Made by a program: the position numbers and the translations under genes. Positions 7,036-15,700 of a stretch of 50,094 nt of DNA are shown in pieces. The stretch is from a virus. The stretch lies in the IMG/VR virus record IMGVR_UViG_3300021368_002037, positions 1-50,094 of that record. One strand, 5' to 3'. Under the pieces are notes generated by a model. The model saw only the letters and a list, made by a program, of their open reading frames with translations. It ran no database searches and was not told the origin of the DNA. Numbering within the stretch: the stretch's first letter is position 1; every line of letters starts with the position of its first letter.

Positions 7036-8439
7036 TCACATGAGGTTGTTAACTTTAACGCGACGATAGTAGCGGTTGGAGGATGCCTTGAGGCGTCCCA
7101 GTCCCTGAGTGGTTCCTTCTGCGAATGGGTTAGCGACCATGCCGTAGCGGGTCTTGAATCCAATCTTGGGTTGGAAGGTGTCCTGACCAACGGCACGAAC
7201 CATTTGGAGAGGAACATAAGGGCAATAGAACAGACCAGCGTCATAAGGGGAAGAACCCTTATAACCAGTAACGAAGTACTGAGAAGCAGCACCGTTAGCA
7301 GAATAAGGATCGATGTAGACGCGATACTTACCTTGCAGAACACCAGCGAAGGTGTTACCGGTATCATCAACGTTCAGGTTAGCGTTCAGAGCAGGAGTGT
7401 AGTCCAGAACACCAGCCATGGTCAGAGCAGAGGCAACATCTGCAGAGCAGAGGATCATGTTGCCCTTTCCGCGACGAGTTCTTTGGGCGATAGCATTTGC
7501 TTCGCGCTCGATTTGGAAAAGCAGACCTTTGAACTTCTCAACAGACCAGCGACCGTTGGAGTCAACGTCGAGGTCGAATACGCCGCTGCTAGCAACGTTT
7601 GCTTGGGCGCCTGTTTCAGCAGCCTTATAGATGGTACGGATAACCTCACGGTTGATTTCAGCAAGAATCTCGGTGCTAAGGATATTAGCGAGTTCTGCTT
7701 CAGCGTTCAGACCGTGGATAGCCTTGAGGTCTTGGGCGAGTTCCAGTGAATACTCAGCCTTCAGTGCTCTAGACTTAGCGGTTACGGTGACTTTCTCGAT
7801 CGAGAATGCCATCTGGTTGAACTGGTCACCAGATCCGTCTCCGAGATCCTCAGCGTCTCCAGTGTGCATACCCTGACCAGTTGCATAGTCAAATTGAGAG
7901 CCACCGTTAAGGAGACCGGGGTTAGAACCAGTCTGAGAGTCTGTACCGAAACCAACAGAAGAAGCATCAGAACCGGAAACGTATCCACCTTGGGTGAGAT
8001 CGCCACCATCGTTCTGACCAGAGAATGCGGTATCTGCTTCGTCGAACAGAGCTTCGGTTCCACTCTGGTTGGTGTAGCGGGAACGCATTGCGAAGATCAG
8101 TCCAGTAGGACCGTTCATTGGTTGTACGCCAGCGAGGTCATAAGCGACCAGGTTAGGCATTGAACGACGGATCAGTGAGATCAGTACTGGGTCGAAACCT
8201 GCAGTAGGACCGCCAGCAGTAGCGCCGCCACCGAAACCACCAGATGCACCAGCAGCATTAGCAGCGTTGGTGGGTGCTTCGGAGAGGAAGTTTCTTTCCT
8301 CGTTTAAAAATTTTTCTTGGTTCTCCAGGAGAACTGCGGTTACCATTCTACGGTGTGAATCAGAGATTTTCTCTGCGCCATCATAGTCGAGTAATGGTGC
8401 CCACTTCTCCTGCAGCTGTTCAGCGTTGAACATTTGCAT
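7036..8439 (-). CDS. gp23: gp23 major capsid protein
   Basis: Forms the hexamers of the head shell. The 467 residues align by eye with T4 gp23 (521): N-terminal 'LQEKWAPLLD' and 'NQEKF' blocks, 'RRSMPNLVAYDLAGVQPMNGPTGLIFAMRSRY', 'AEYSLELAQDLKAIHGLNAEAELANILSTEI', and the C-terminal 'GFKTRYGMVANPFAEG' and 'YYRRVKV'. A gp21 maturation site, F-L-S-E before A55, removes the 54-residue scaffold-binding leader; T4 has FLTE before A at its site. The start is the ATG at 8439, about 9 bases after GAGG. Codon choice appears richer in G/C-ending codons than its neighbours, as expected for the most highly expressed gene. It is flanked by a late promoter and a strong terminator. Confidence 0.98.
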   Translation of the reverse strand: MQMFNAEQLQEKWAPLLDYDGAEKISDSHRRMVTAVLLENQEKFLNEERNFLSEAPTNAANAAGASGGFGGGATAGGPTAGFDPVLISLIRRSMPNLVAYDLAGVQPMNGPTGLIFAMRSRYTNQSGTEALFDEADTAFSGQNDGGDLTQGGYVSGSDASSVGFGTDSQTGSNPGLLNGGSQFDYATGQGMHTGDAEDLGDGSGDQFNQMAFSIEKVTVTAKSRALKAEYSLELAQDLKAIHGLNAEAELANILSTEILAEINREVIRTIYKAAETGAQANVASSGVFDLDVDSNGRWSVEKFKGLLFQIEREANAIAQRTRRGKGNMILCSADVASALTMAGVLDYTPALNANLNVDDTGNTFAGVLQGKYRVYIDPYSANGAASQYFVTGYKGSSPYDAGLFYCPYVPLQMVRAVGQDTFQPKIGFKTRYGMVANPFAEGTTQGLGRLKASSNRYYRRVKVNNLM

Positions 8440-8475
8440 TTGAATTTACCTCGTTTTAAAAGTGTTTGGGTTTAA

Positions 8476-8483
8476 AATTTATA
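8476..8483 (-). promoter_or_regulatory. Late promoter-like TATAAATT for gene 23
   Basis: TATAAATT (one mismatch to TATAAATA) lies in the short gap between the gene 22 stop and gene 23, 36 bases before the gene 23 ATG. The spacing matches other late promoters in the window. Confidence 0.6.
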
Positions 8484-8493
8484 ATATAGGAAC

Positions 8494-9639
8494 TTACTTT
8501 TTAGTGACTCTCTGAAGAGCAGTAAGGTATCCTTCCATTGATCCAGAAACATTCTGGTGGATTGAAGTTTCTTCTGCGACAAATTCAGCAGAATCACTTT
8601 GAGTACCGGCGTTCTTCCTTGAAGGGAAGTATGCTTCTCTCAAGGTAACCAGTTTCTCACGGTAGTCGGTTTCACTTTCAAACTCAACACTTTCAGCGAG
8701 AGAAGCGAGTTTTTCTTTCTGAGTGACGGCAAGTCCTTCAGTAACTTCACTGAAAATAGTATCAGTGGTTGACTCGGCTAATCTGCGATTCAGAGCAACA
8801 TTTCTGTCGATCTGCTCATTGAGTTTTCCTTCCATTTCATCAAGTTTATTTACCATGCTTTCAAGTACATCGTATTTATCTTCAGGGATTGAAACATAAT
8901 GTTCTTCAAAAAGTTGCTTCATACCGGAGAGGAACGACTCAGACATTTCTGCCTTCAGTCCTTCTTCTACGGAAAGTGAATTCTCTTGAATCCACTCGTC
9001 AGCAACATACTCCAAATAGGAATCAACACGCTCTGAAAGTTCAGTTCTCAGAGTAGCAACTTGCTCTTCAATAGCAGTTGCATAGTTTGCTTCCATTTCT
9101 TCTTTGATTTCTGAAACCTTAGCATTGATTGCAGTTTCAAAAATGATTTTTGCTTTTTCCTGGAACTCTTCGGAGAGTTCTTCGCCTTGGAGAAGAGCAG
9201 AGACATCAGCATCGATGTCAATTTCTACAACTTCTTCAGACTCAGCAACAACTTCCTCAGTAGTTTCTTCCTCAGACTCACTGAGTTCGTTTTCTACTTC
9301 GGTACGGAGTTCCTCTTCTTCAGTAACTTCCTCTTCGGAAACTACTTCCTGCTCAGCAGAAATTTCGGACTCCTCTTCTTCTTTCATACCAGCAGGTGCT
9401 GGATCGGCAGGTTTTGCACCTTTGTTAACAACATCCTTAACTTGCTTAAGGGTAGCGCCGGGTGTCTTCAGCTTTGCTGAATCATCATCGGCTTTGTAGT
9501 TTTCTGGGGTAGGACCGCCAAGATCTTCGACACTTGCACCAGATGGTTTTACCATTGGTTCTGCTGGTTTTGCACCGGCAGTTACAGCGTTTTCTTTAAC
9601 GTCTACTTCCATTTCTTGTAAGTTAGTGCCACTGGACAT
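8494..9639 (-). CDS. gp22: gp22 prohead scaffolding core protein
   Basis: The main internal scaffold of the prohead, later degraded by gp21. It has 381 residues (T4 269). Residues 1-90 are Pro/Ala/Lys-rich, 92-150 form an extremely Glu-rich low-complexity segment, and 150-340 are long alpha helices with coiled-coil character (for example 'KLDEMEGKLNEQIDRNVALNRRLAES'). Candidate gp21 sites of the [LI]-x-E-[AGS] type include LAE-S and LRE-A near residue 335. The ATG at 9639 follows GGAGAG. The gene lies between protease 21 and capsid 23, as in T4. Position and composition make this assignment firm, although the acidic insertion makes it longer than T4's. Confidence 0.9.
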   Translation of the reverse strand: MSSGTNLQEMEVDVKENAVTAGAKPAEPMVKPSGASVEDLGGPTPENYKADDDSAKLKTPGATLKQVKDVVNKGAKPADPAPAGMKEEEESEISAEQEVVSEEEVTEEEELRTEVENELSESEEETTEEVVAESEEVVEIDIDADVSALLQGEELSEEFQEKAKIIFETAINAKVSEIKEEMEANYATAIEEQVATLRTELSERVDSYLEYVADEWIQENSLSVEEGLKAEMSESFLSGMKQLFEEHYVSIPEDKYDVLESMVNKLDEMEGKLNEQIDRNVALNRRLAESTTDTIFSEVTEGLAVTQKEKLASLAESVEFESETDYREKLVTLREAYFPSRKNAGTQSDSAEFVAEETSIHQNVSGSMEGYLTALQRVTKK

Positions 9640-9681
9640 TTTAGAACTCTCCGAATTACCTATTTGTAGTGAATTAAACTA

Positions 9682-9700
9682 TATTTATTTATAATTTATA
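9682..9700 (-). promoter_or_regulatory. Overlapping late promoters upstream of gene 22
   Basis: The minus strand reads TATAAATTATAAATAAATA: a TATAAATT (9693-9700) that contains the gene 21 stop codon, a perfect TATAAATA (9686-9693), and an AATAAATA (9682-9689), each overlapping the next. All are 42-60 bases upstream of the gene 22 ATG. Confidence 0.75.
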
Positions 9701-10346
9701 GATTTGACAGAAAGTCGCCCCATAACTGGAGTTTGTGCTCTTCGAGCGCTTTCTGATCAACTAGCGTATTTATCCTCTTTCTGGCAGCGGAGCAGAATCT
9801 CTCACGGAGAATTCCACCCTCCCATACCCATTCCTTTCCTTCCATAATTCCGTCTACAAAAGCATCAGGTGCGGAGGGGTCAGCAACAATATCTGCTGCA
9901 GTCGCCAGCATAAAATCTTCACCAACAATATTGATACCTTCGTTGTTCAGTCTTAATGAACCGACACCACGAGAAGAAACTCCAAGTTTAACACCTTCAC
10001 CAATAAGTGATTGTGCAATCTTACCCATTGGAGTACTCAGAAGTTGTGCCTTACCGTAAATGTTGGAACCTCTTTGCTCAAGTTTCACAATCTTGTGTGA
10101 TACACGGTCAAGGTTGATAGTTGGACCATCTGGGTGACCAAGTTCACCAAGTGCTCTACCTTTATTAGTATATGCTTCATTGTATCTACCAACTTCTTTT
10201 GCAAGAGTTTGGATAGGATACATACGACCATTACGGTTTTTGATGTCACCCTGAAGGAAAGTTCCTTCGATGTACATCTTCTTTGAAGAACCCTTACCCT
10301 CGGTAATAAATTCTACGGTTTCAACTTCTTCTCTGATGAGTTTCAT
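9696..10346 (-). CDS. gp21: gp21 prohead maturation protease
   Basis: Serine protease that trims gp23, gp22 and internal proteins at [LI]-x-E sites during head maturation. The 216 residues match T4 gp21 in length (212). The catalytic candidates are His71 in GELGHPDG and Ser124 or Ser125 in LGVSSRGVGS, the arrangement of the herpes-like/T4 prohead protease clan. The N-terminus contains FITE before G17, a possible self-cleavage site. The SD is AAGGAAAG before the ATG at 10346. It follows gene 67 and the 85-aa gene in the same unit. Confidence 0.95.
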   Translation of the reverse strand: MKLIREEVETVEFITEGKGSSKKMYIEGTFLQGDIKNRNGRMYPIQTLAKEVGRYNEAYTNKGRALGELGHPDGPTINLDRVSHKIVKLEQRGSNIYGKAQLLSTPMGKIAQSLIGEGVKLGVSSRGVGSLRLNNEGINIVGEDFMLATAADIVADPSAPDAFVDGIMEGKEWVWEGGILRERFCSAARKRINTLVDQKALEEHKLQLWGDFLSNL

Positions 10347-10364
10347 TTTTCTTTCCTTTGTAAT

Positions 10365-10622
10365 TTATCTACCTGAGGCAGCATCTACGTGAGTGCCAAA
10401 GCAAGTTGCTGGACCTCTCAGTCCTTGACCTGCATCAAAGTGAATGGTAACACCAGATGCAGCGGGAATATTAATTGTTCCCAAACTGGCATCATCAGCA
10501 GCATTACGAAGGGTGACAACAGCAGCACTAGAATCAGTATTGGAAACCCAAACTGCGGTAACTCCTGTATCAAATTTTGTTGTCCCTGCTGCTAACGCAG
10601 TAGCAGTTCCTAAGATTCTCAT
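10365..10622 (-). CDS. Small beta-rich protein between genes 67 and 21 (putative virion protein)
   Basis: 85 residues with alternating strands (TKFDTGVTAVWVSNTDSSAAVVTLRN, then GTINIPAASGVTIHFDAGQGLRG) and a single cysteine at 74. Ser/Thr/Ala-rich beta-sandwich-like small proteins of this look are often capsid- or tail-associated in phages. It occupies the place of T4 gene 68. Its ATG overlaps the gene 67 stop (ATGA), and the stop lies 18 bases before gene 21. It is not similar to gp68 by eye. A head decoration or core role is an inference from position and composition. Confidence 0.72.
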   Translation of the reverse strand: MRILGTATALAAGTTKFDTGVTAVWVSNTDSSAAVVTLRNAADDASLGTINIPAASGVTIHFDAGQGLRGPATCFGTHVDAASGR

Positions 10623-10813
10623 TCTTCCGTTTCTCCAGTTTCGGTTTCTACTTCATCCTCAACTTCATCATCAGCAAAGAGTCCAGCTGCCACTTTTGGT
10701 TTTACCGCATCAATTTTTTCTGTTGCCTTTGCATACAGAATTTCTTTAATCTTATCGCTAACATCTGATGCACTTGCATCATCTGATACCATCATATCCA
10801 TTAAATCATCCAT
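10619..10813 (-). CDS. gp67: gp67-like prohead core protein
   Basis: 64 residues: an N-terminal helical half (MDDLMDMMVSDDASASDVSDKIKEILYAKATEKID) and a highly acidic tail (DDEVEDEVETETGETEE). T4 gp67 (about 80 aa) has the same two-part design and the same place between genes 20 and 21; it is a core protein cut up by gp21. Sequence identity is too weak to prove homology by eye, so the call rests on position, size and the acidic tail. It starts 31 bases after a perfect late promoter and overlaps the next gene by four bases. Confidence 0.75.
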   Translation of the reverse strand: MDDLMDMMVSDDASASDVSDKIKEILYAKATEKIDAVKPKVAAGLFADDEVEDEVETETGETEE

Positions 10814-10843
10814 TTTATATTAAAAATAATAAGAACTATTAGG

Positions 10844-10851
10844 TATTTATA
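10844..10851 (-). promoter_or_regulatory. T4-type late promoter TATAAATA (gene 67 unit)
   Basis: A perfect TATAAATA, 31 bases before the gene 67 ATG. Its central TAA (10849-10847) is the stop codon of gene 20, so promoter and stop codon share bases. Confidence 0.82.
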
Positions 10852-12523
10852 TTTCTCCTCCTTCAGGAGCTTCTGTTGCTTTTCCAGATTTTTCTAAATC
10901 TGGTTCGGTAATTGGTTTTCCAAGATCCATTGAAGTGTCAACAGGTAGTCCAGTTGCTGGATCAACTATCACATTTGGATCAGGCAGAATTCCTGCTTCA
11001 ATTTCTTTTTTAATTTGAGCATCAATTTCTTTTATCTCAGTTTCTGTCTGCTTCAAGATATTCATTCTTACATATTCTGCTGAGAAAAATTTGCCCATAT
11101 ATGGTTCCATGGCATTAACAACTCCAAGTTGCTCTTGCATTAATTCATTAGCTTTCAGATCAGAGAAATGATTATCATACAGATAATCATATTGAATATG
11201 ATCTTCTAATTCTTGCCAATCGTCAGGAGTGCAAATGTTTTTCAGAATTAACTGAGTCTTCAGCATATCGTTGAAGATTCCAGAAAATCTCTTACGCAGT
11301 CTGCCAACAAACTTAGTAAACTTCAGTTCGTCACGCAGAATTTCAGAAGAACGACCTAAGTTAAAACCACCAGCACTATCAAGTCTGCTGGAAGGTACAT
11401 TCAATGATTTGTAAAGTTTGGTTTGGAAGTAATCAACGTCAGCTAATTCTCCAAGATTTTGTCCACCAGGAAGTGTAGAGATCTCAGTTCCTCTACCACC
11501 TTCACGGCGAGGTAACCAGAAATCTTCCAACATTGCCATATACTTACGGTCATCACGAATTTCTCCAGTGTCCGCATTATAGACAAGTTTGTTACGATAA
11601 CGATTCATTACGTCACGCAGATATTGTTCTGCCTTAATTTTTGGCAGATTGCCAACATCAATATAGAAGATTCTACGCTCAGGCGCTCTTGATAATCTGT
11701 AAATAACCAGACTATCTTCAACCATTCTTAATTGGTTAAGTGCCTTGATCGCTTTATGCAAATATGATAAAACTGTCTGCTTATTACGATCTATCAGACC
11801 TGAGGTTACATATGTAATTGCATCTTTTGAAATCTTTACTGAACCTTTATTGTTTCTACTTGGAACAATACCACTATTTTTTGTAGAACTATTTGGATCG
11901 TAAAGATAATATTCTTCCAATTCAGGTGCAGCATAATTTTCTGGATTTCCAGGATCTTTACCTGCTCTCGCTACATCAAATGGAGATTGAGAGTTTGGTC
12001 CAGTCTTCTCTTGCTTACGGATCAAACGAATTTTAAGTGGATCAATATATCTAATATCTTGAATTCCTTCTTGGGGATTTTTTAAATCTATAACTTTATG
12101 ATAAAAAACTCTTCCGTCAATATACCAAGTTCTGAAAATTTCATGACACTTCCTATCGAAGTTCATCATGTTTTTAATATTTTTAAATTCTTGCCTAATA
12201 ATATCTTTTAACTTATCCGAGGCAGGAAGATTTGTCAACTCAATTTCTACAGGAGAATCATTGAGATCAGATACAATTGCTTCATTTACAATATCTTCAA
12301 TCGCACTATCACACTCAGGGTGCAGACACATTTCTCTGTATCTACGTACCAGATCCTGCTCAGATTTATAAACTCCCTCGATATCTACGTACTGACCGTA
12401 GAAACCACTAGAGACATAAAAATCTGACTTATCTTCGTCAGAAGGCGGAACTGGGGAGACAATTCCTTTACTGGATTTGCCTTCCCCAGGTTCTGGTAGT
12501 TTAAAACCAAATAATTTAGCCAT
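10847..12523 (-). CDS. gp20: gp20 portal protein
   Basis: Forms the dodecameric portal at the head vertex, nucleating prohead assembly and acting as the DNA channel for packaging. It has 558 residues (T4 524). Portal-typical blocks seen: 'LVRRYREMCLHPECDSAIEDIVNEAIV' near 55-82, 'FRTWYIDGRVFYHKVID' near 130-146, 'IRYIDPLKIRLIRK', 'LRMVEDSLVIYRLSRAPERRIFYIDVGNLPKIKAEQYLRDVM', and 'NLGRSSEILRDELKFTKFVGRLRKRFS'. These last are the standard cyanophage g20 marker regions. The C-terminal 60 residues are Pro/Glu-rich. The start is the ATG at 12523, downstream of a variant late promoter. Confidence 0.97.
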   Translation of the reverse strand: MAKLFGFKLPEPGEGKSSKGIVSPVPPSDEDKSDFYVSSGFYGQYVDIEGVYKSEQDLVRRYREMCLHPECDSAIEDIVNEAIVSDLNDSPVEIELTNLPASDKLKDIIRQEFKNIKNMMNFDRKCHEIFRTWYIDGRVFYHKVIDLKNPQEGIQDIRYIDPLKIRLIRKQEKTGPNSQSPFDVARAGKDPGNPENYAAPELEEYYLYDPNSSTKNSGIVPSRNNKGSVKISKDAITYVTSGLIDRNKQTVLSYLHKAIKALNQLRMVEDSLVIYRLSRAPERRIFYIDVGNLPKIKAEQYLRDVMNRYRNKLVYNADTGEIRDDRKYMAMLEDFWLPRREGGRGTEISTLPGGQNLGELADVDYFQTKLYKSLNVPSSRLDSAGGFNLGRSSEILRDELKFTKFVGRLRKRFSGIFNDMLKTQLILKNICTPDDWQELEDHIQYDYLYDNHFSDLKANELMQEQLGVVNAMEPYMGKFFSAEYVRMNILKQTETEIKEIDAQIKKEIEAGILPDPNVIVDPATGLPVDTSMDLGKPITEPDLEKSGKATEAPEGGEI

Positions 12524-12551
12524 TAATCAAAGTTTGAACTTCTTATCTTAC

Positions 12552-12559
12552 TATTTATG
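12552..12559 (-). promoter_or_regulatory. Late promoter-like CATAAATA for gene 20
   Basis: CATAAATA (first base differs from TATAAATA), 28 bases before the gene 20 ATG. The TAA inside it is the gene 19 stop codon, in the same register as at gene 20/67. Confidence 0.55.
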
Positions 12560-13190
12560 ATCCTGTTCCTAACTGGGTTGAACCAGCAGCATCAAGAGCA
12601 TCAGTCCACTGAACTTCCATTGTGACGCTAAATTCTTCAATCTGATCACTTGAGTCATAAGAAAGTGGGATATCGGAAATGCTTGTTGGGAAAGTTCCGT
12701 AGAATCTGTACTGCTTAAGTACAGGAAGTTTTGCCTCTGTAGATGGAACAGTACCACCAACTTGTGCTCTACCAAGTTGCTTAACATACAGATCCTTCTG
12801 ATAATCAGTTGGATTTGTAATACCAGCATTATCTTCATGCTTGTTGATGAGATTCATCCATCTCTCAAAAGCAGTTCTAATGGTAAAGTCAACATCATTG
12901 ATGATGGTGATTGTCCAAGGTTCAAATGTTCTGTCTCCAGCAACCTTCAGATTTCTACCTCTGAAAGGAATGTTAATTGGAGCGATATTTGAAGCGGGGA
13001 GATTTGCCGCCTTAACCATGAAGCGAGTTCTGTCGGTTAAGGCATCTCTAGTTGTGTTGTTGGGGATAGCATCATCGGGGAAGTACAGTTCACATTCAAA
13101 TAGATTAGGTCTTGCACCACCCCCAATCATTCTACCCTTGAATGCATCAAGGGTTCTGTCCTTGGTGTTTGGGATGTTTCGGTTAGCCAT
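12555..13190 (-). CDS. gp19: gp19 tail tube protein
   Basis: Polymerises into the inner tail tube through which DNA passes. 211 residues (T4 163). Family-typical features: 'RPNLFECELYFPDD' near the N-terminus, 'FMVKAANLPASNIAPINIPFRGRNLKVAGDRTFEPWTITIINDVDF' and 'AFERWMNLIN', then 'YRFYGTFPTSISDIPLSYDSSDQIEEFSVTMEVQW'. It is preceded by AGAGGAAA as SD and lies directly downstream of sheath gene 18, as in T4. No late promoter of its own is apparent in the 34-base gap after gene 18, so it is probably read from the gene 18 promoter. Confidence 0.96.
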   Translation of the reverse strand: MANRNIPNTKDRTLDAFKGRMIGGGARPNLFECELYFPDDAIPNNTTRDALTDRTRFMVKAANLPASNIAPINIPFRGRNLKVAGDRTFEPWTITIINDVDFTIRTAFERWMNLINKHEDNAGITNPTDYQKDLYVKQLGRAQVGGTVPSTEAKLPVLKQYRFYGTFPTSISDIPLSYDSSDQIEEFSVTMEVQWTDALDAAGSTQLGTGS

Positions 13191-13224
13191 TAATAGTTTC
13201 CTCTAGTGAATTAATATTGTAAAA

Positions 13225-15618
13225 TTAAACGTTACCAACGACTTCCTCAAAGCTTACTCCCGTGCGAGTGGCAACGAAAGAAAGACCGATGAAGTTAATT
13301 GATCTTGCAGGTTTCACGAAGATATCTGCTTTGAACTGGTTGGAATCAATAATATCAGGAGTATTATTGGTTTCATCGCAGATTACGACAAAATCATTAA
13401 TTCCTCTCTTCGCTTTTACATCACGGAGATATGGTTCAACAATGTTAACGAAGTTGGATCTTGTAATGACATCATTGAATTCAAAAAGTTGATCCTTCGC
13501 TGCACTTTCAATTGATGACTCAATGGTGAGGAATAAGCGACGAACATTAATTCTGTCAAATGCAGATGCTTTTGCAAGTCCAGTTCTATCACCAAAGAGG
13601 ATAATTCCAGTGCCACTTTGAGCAACAATTGGATTAATTCTCTTAGGATAAATCAGGTCTCTTTGTGCCTCTGATGGGTTGTAAGCAAGTTTTACTCCTC
13701 CATTGATTGCACCTCTAGAGGAACCAGCGGGTGAGAACCAAGGGAATTGATTTAGTGAAGTTCTTGCCATCAATCCAGCAACGTCTGCGTTACAAGGAAC
13801 ATATCTGAAGGAATTTGTAAATCTATCAAAAGTGTACTTATAACCAGAATCAAAGACTGCATAGGAAGAAGAAGTTACACCATTATAGAAATTCAGAATG
13901 TTGGTTGTCTGTGTATCAGAATCTGCTACGTTTACGACACCTGCTCTATGAGGAGAGATGCAAGCAATACAATCCTTACGCAAATCTGCAATTGCAATCA
14001 GTTTGTTTGCTTTTGCTTGTGACTCGAAGATTGTTGAACCGCCAGAAGGACCATTGATCAAGAAGTTAATATCATATTCCGCTGCATTAGAGAATACGTC
14101 ATAACCATCCATTATTTCCTGTAATGTTGGAGCCATACCGCCTGTGGCGGAATAATTTTCTCCATTTATCAATGTAAATGTTTGAGCACCAGCAACTTTA
14201 AAGTTAGAACTCTGAGCATTTGCTCCCCATGTGCCACCTGTAGTAGCAGTAAATGTATCTGAGGTTCCGGCAGAAGTTCCAGCATTAATTGAAGTATTTG
14301 TGGCCGCACCAGCAAAAATATACTGAGAATTGTTAGCGATCAAATCTTTGTAGTAAATCGCTTCAGTTGGTGAAGTCGTAGCGTCCATTGCTTTGGACAG
14401 GTTTACGTGCTTCTCAAGAATGTTTCCAGCAACTCCAGTAACTGAACCAGTATCATCAACAACAACTACGTGGATTTCATCATTCATACCACTTCTTTCG
14501 GAAGCATATTGTGAAGTTCCGGGTTTTGGTGCAATAGACTTCCAATATACAGATGAATTGGATAAACCAAGAGTCTGCATATCATACCAATCTGAAACAT
14601 TTGTTGCAGAGGTAATAGTTACGGTGCCAATACCAGTAGAGTTTCTTGCGGTAATTGTATTTGCAAAAGTATTCGTGGTAGTTCCTCTTGAGAACGTAAA
14701 GACTGCACCATCACCAGCAGTACTAATACCGGTAATTGCCTGATCAACTGTAATTACACCGGCACCAACACTAAGAACTTTGGTTCCTGCTGTTACTGTA
14801 GAGTTTCCACCAGTAACTGTAACTACGTCATTAACTTGAACTCCAGTAGTTACGATACCACTAATTGTAATATCAAATGCAGTATCAATTGTACCAGCAG
14901 TTGTTGCAATACCAACAGATGTGGTAGTAGTTGTTGTGCTAGGAGCAACGAAACTCAGACTTCCACCTTGCTCATATTCTGCAGCAGCATAAGTACCGCT
15001 ACCATCAACAGTGTCTGTAATTTTGATCGAGATTGATGTATCACTAACAAGTTCAGTAATAACACCTCTGATTACTCCGGTATATGTGGTAACAGTACCC
15101 ACACCTGCTTTGCTTCTTCCAACTATTGATTGGGTGACTCCCATACCAACAGAAAGTCCAGCTGTACTTGCAATACTGATAATTTGGTCGGCAGCGTTAT
15201 CAATGCTACAAACTTTTAGACTATTTGCCCAACGACCAGGATTTCTTGCTGCGAACTGCCAGGAAGTATCATCCTTACGATTATTTTCATAATCTTCGTA
15301 AGACTTGATTTTTACTGCTGTTCCTGAAGTAGCATTTTTGAGTGTGCTACCATCAGTTCTAACTACTCTTAAAATTCCACCATAAGAAAGGTATGAGGAC
15401 GCACTCAACCAGTAGTCATACTGCGCGTCTGTGGATAATGGCTTACCAAAAGTCTTGAGAAGATCTTGCTCAGTTTCAATAAGAATAGGCTCACCAACGG
15501 GGCCTATCTCAAAAGGTCCAGCAATTGCTCCTACTTGCTCATTAGCAGCATCTGCTCTTCCAACAGTTAAATCAACTTCTCTTACCTTGACGCCAGGTGA
15601 TACTAGATTAAGCGACAT
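13225..15618 (-). CDS. gp18: gp18 tail sheath protein
   Basis: Contractile sheath subunit. 797 residues (T4 659). The N-terminus 'SPGVKVREVDLTVGRADAANEQVGAIAGPFEIGPVGEP' and the C-terminal 'ELFDRIN..RLFLTIESSIESAAKDQLFEFND' to 'DIFVKPARSINFIGLSFVATRTGVSFEEVVG' regions are standard for gp18. The extra length is mainly a Thr/Val/Gly-rich beta segment at about residues 150-340 with short repeated 'GIGTVTI'- and 'TTAGTI'-like strings, in the part expected to lie on the surface-exposed domains. The SD is GAGG, 8 bases before the ATG at 15618. A variant late promoter lies 39 bases upstream. Confidence 0.97.
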   Translation of the reverse strand: MSLNLVSPGVKVREVDLTVGRADAANEQVGAIAGPFEIGPVGEPILIETEQDLLKTFGKPLSTDAQYDYWLSASSYLSYGGILRVVRTDGSTLKNATSGTAVKIKSYEDYENNRKDDTSWQFAARNPGRWANSLKVCSIDNAADQIISIASTAGLSVGMGVTQSIVGRSKAGVGTVTTYTGVIRGVITELVSDTSISIKITDTVDGSGTYAAAEYEQGGSLSFVAPSTTTTTTSVGIATTAGTIDTAFDITISGIVTTGVQVNDVVTVTGGNSTVTAGTKVLSVGAGVITVDQAITGISTAGDGAVFTFSRGTTTNTFANTITARNSTGIGTVTITSATNVSDWYDMQTLGLSNSSVYWKSIAPKPGTSQYASERSGMNDEIHVVVVDDTGSVTGVAGNILEKHVNLSKAMDATTSPTEAIYYKDLIANNSQYIFAGAATNTSINAGTSAGTSDTFTATTGGTWGANAQSSNFKVAGAQTFTLINGENYSATGGMAPTLQEIMDGYDVFSNAAEYDINFLINGPSGGSTIFESQAKANKLIAIADLRKDCIACISPHRAGVVNVADSDTQTTNILNFYNGVTSSSYAVFDSGYKYTFDRFTNSFRYVPCNADVAGLMARTSLNQFPWFSPAGSSRGAINGGVKLAYNPSEAQRDLIYPKRINPIVAQSGTGIILFGDRTGLAKASAFDRINVRRLFLTIESSIESAAKDQLFEFNDVITRSNFVNIVEPYLRDVKAKRGINDFVVICDETNNTPDIIDSNQFKADIFVKPARSINFIGLSFVATRTGVSFEEVVGNV

Positions 15619-15656
15619 GTCTTTGCCTCGACAGGAGATTCATTTTTTACTAAAAT

Positions 15657-15664
15657 TATTTATT
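15657..15664 (-). promoter_or_regulatory. Late promoter-like AATAAATA for gene 18
   Basis: AATAAATA (one mismatch), 38 bases before the gene 18 ATG in the 82-base gap after the zinc-ribbon gene. Judged by spacing and by being one of very few such motifs in intergenic DNA. Confidence 0.5.
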
Positions 15665-15700
15665 ATTTTCGACTTCTCAAATGGGGAAACAGTGCATGAA

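Noticed and set aside
6982-7749. 255-codon open frame on the plus strand antisense to gene 23
   Set aside because: It lies entirely over gene 23, has no domain, no promoter and no SD, and is a side effect of the GC-rich third positions of gene 23. Its first codons are the terminator hairpin.
10444-10749. Plus-strand open frames over genes 67, the 85-aa gene and others (many 60-130 codons)
   Set aside because: Low-complexity shadows of real minus-strand genes; none has a plausible protein sequence or start signal.
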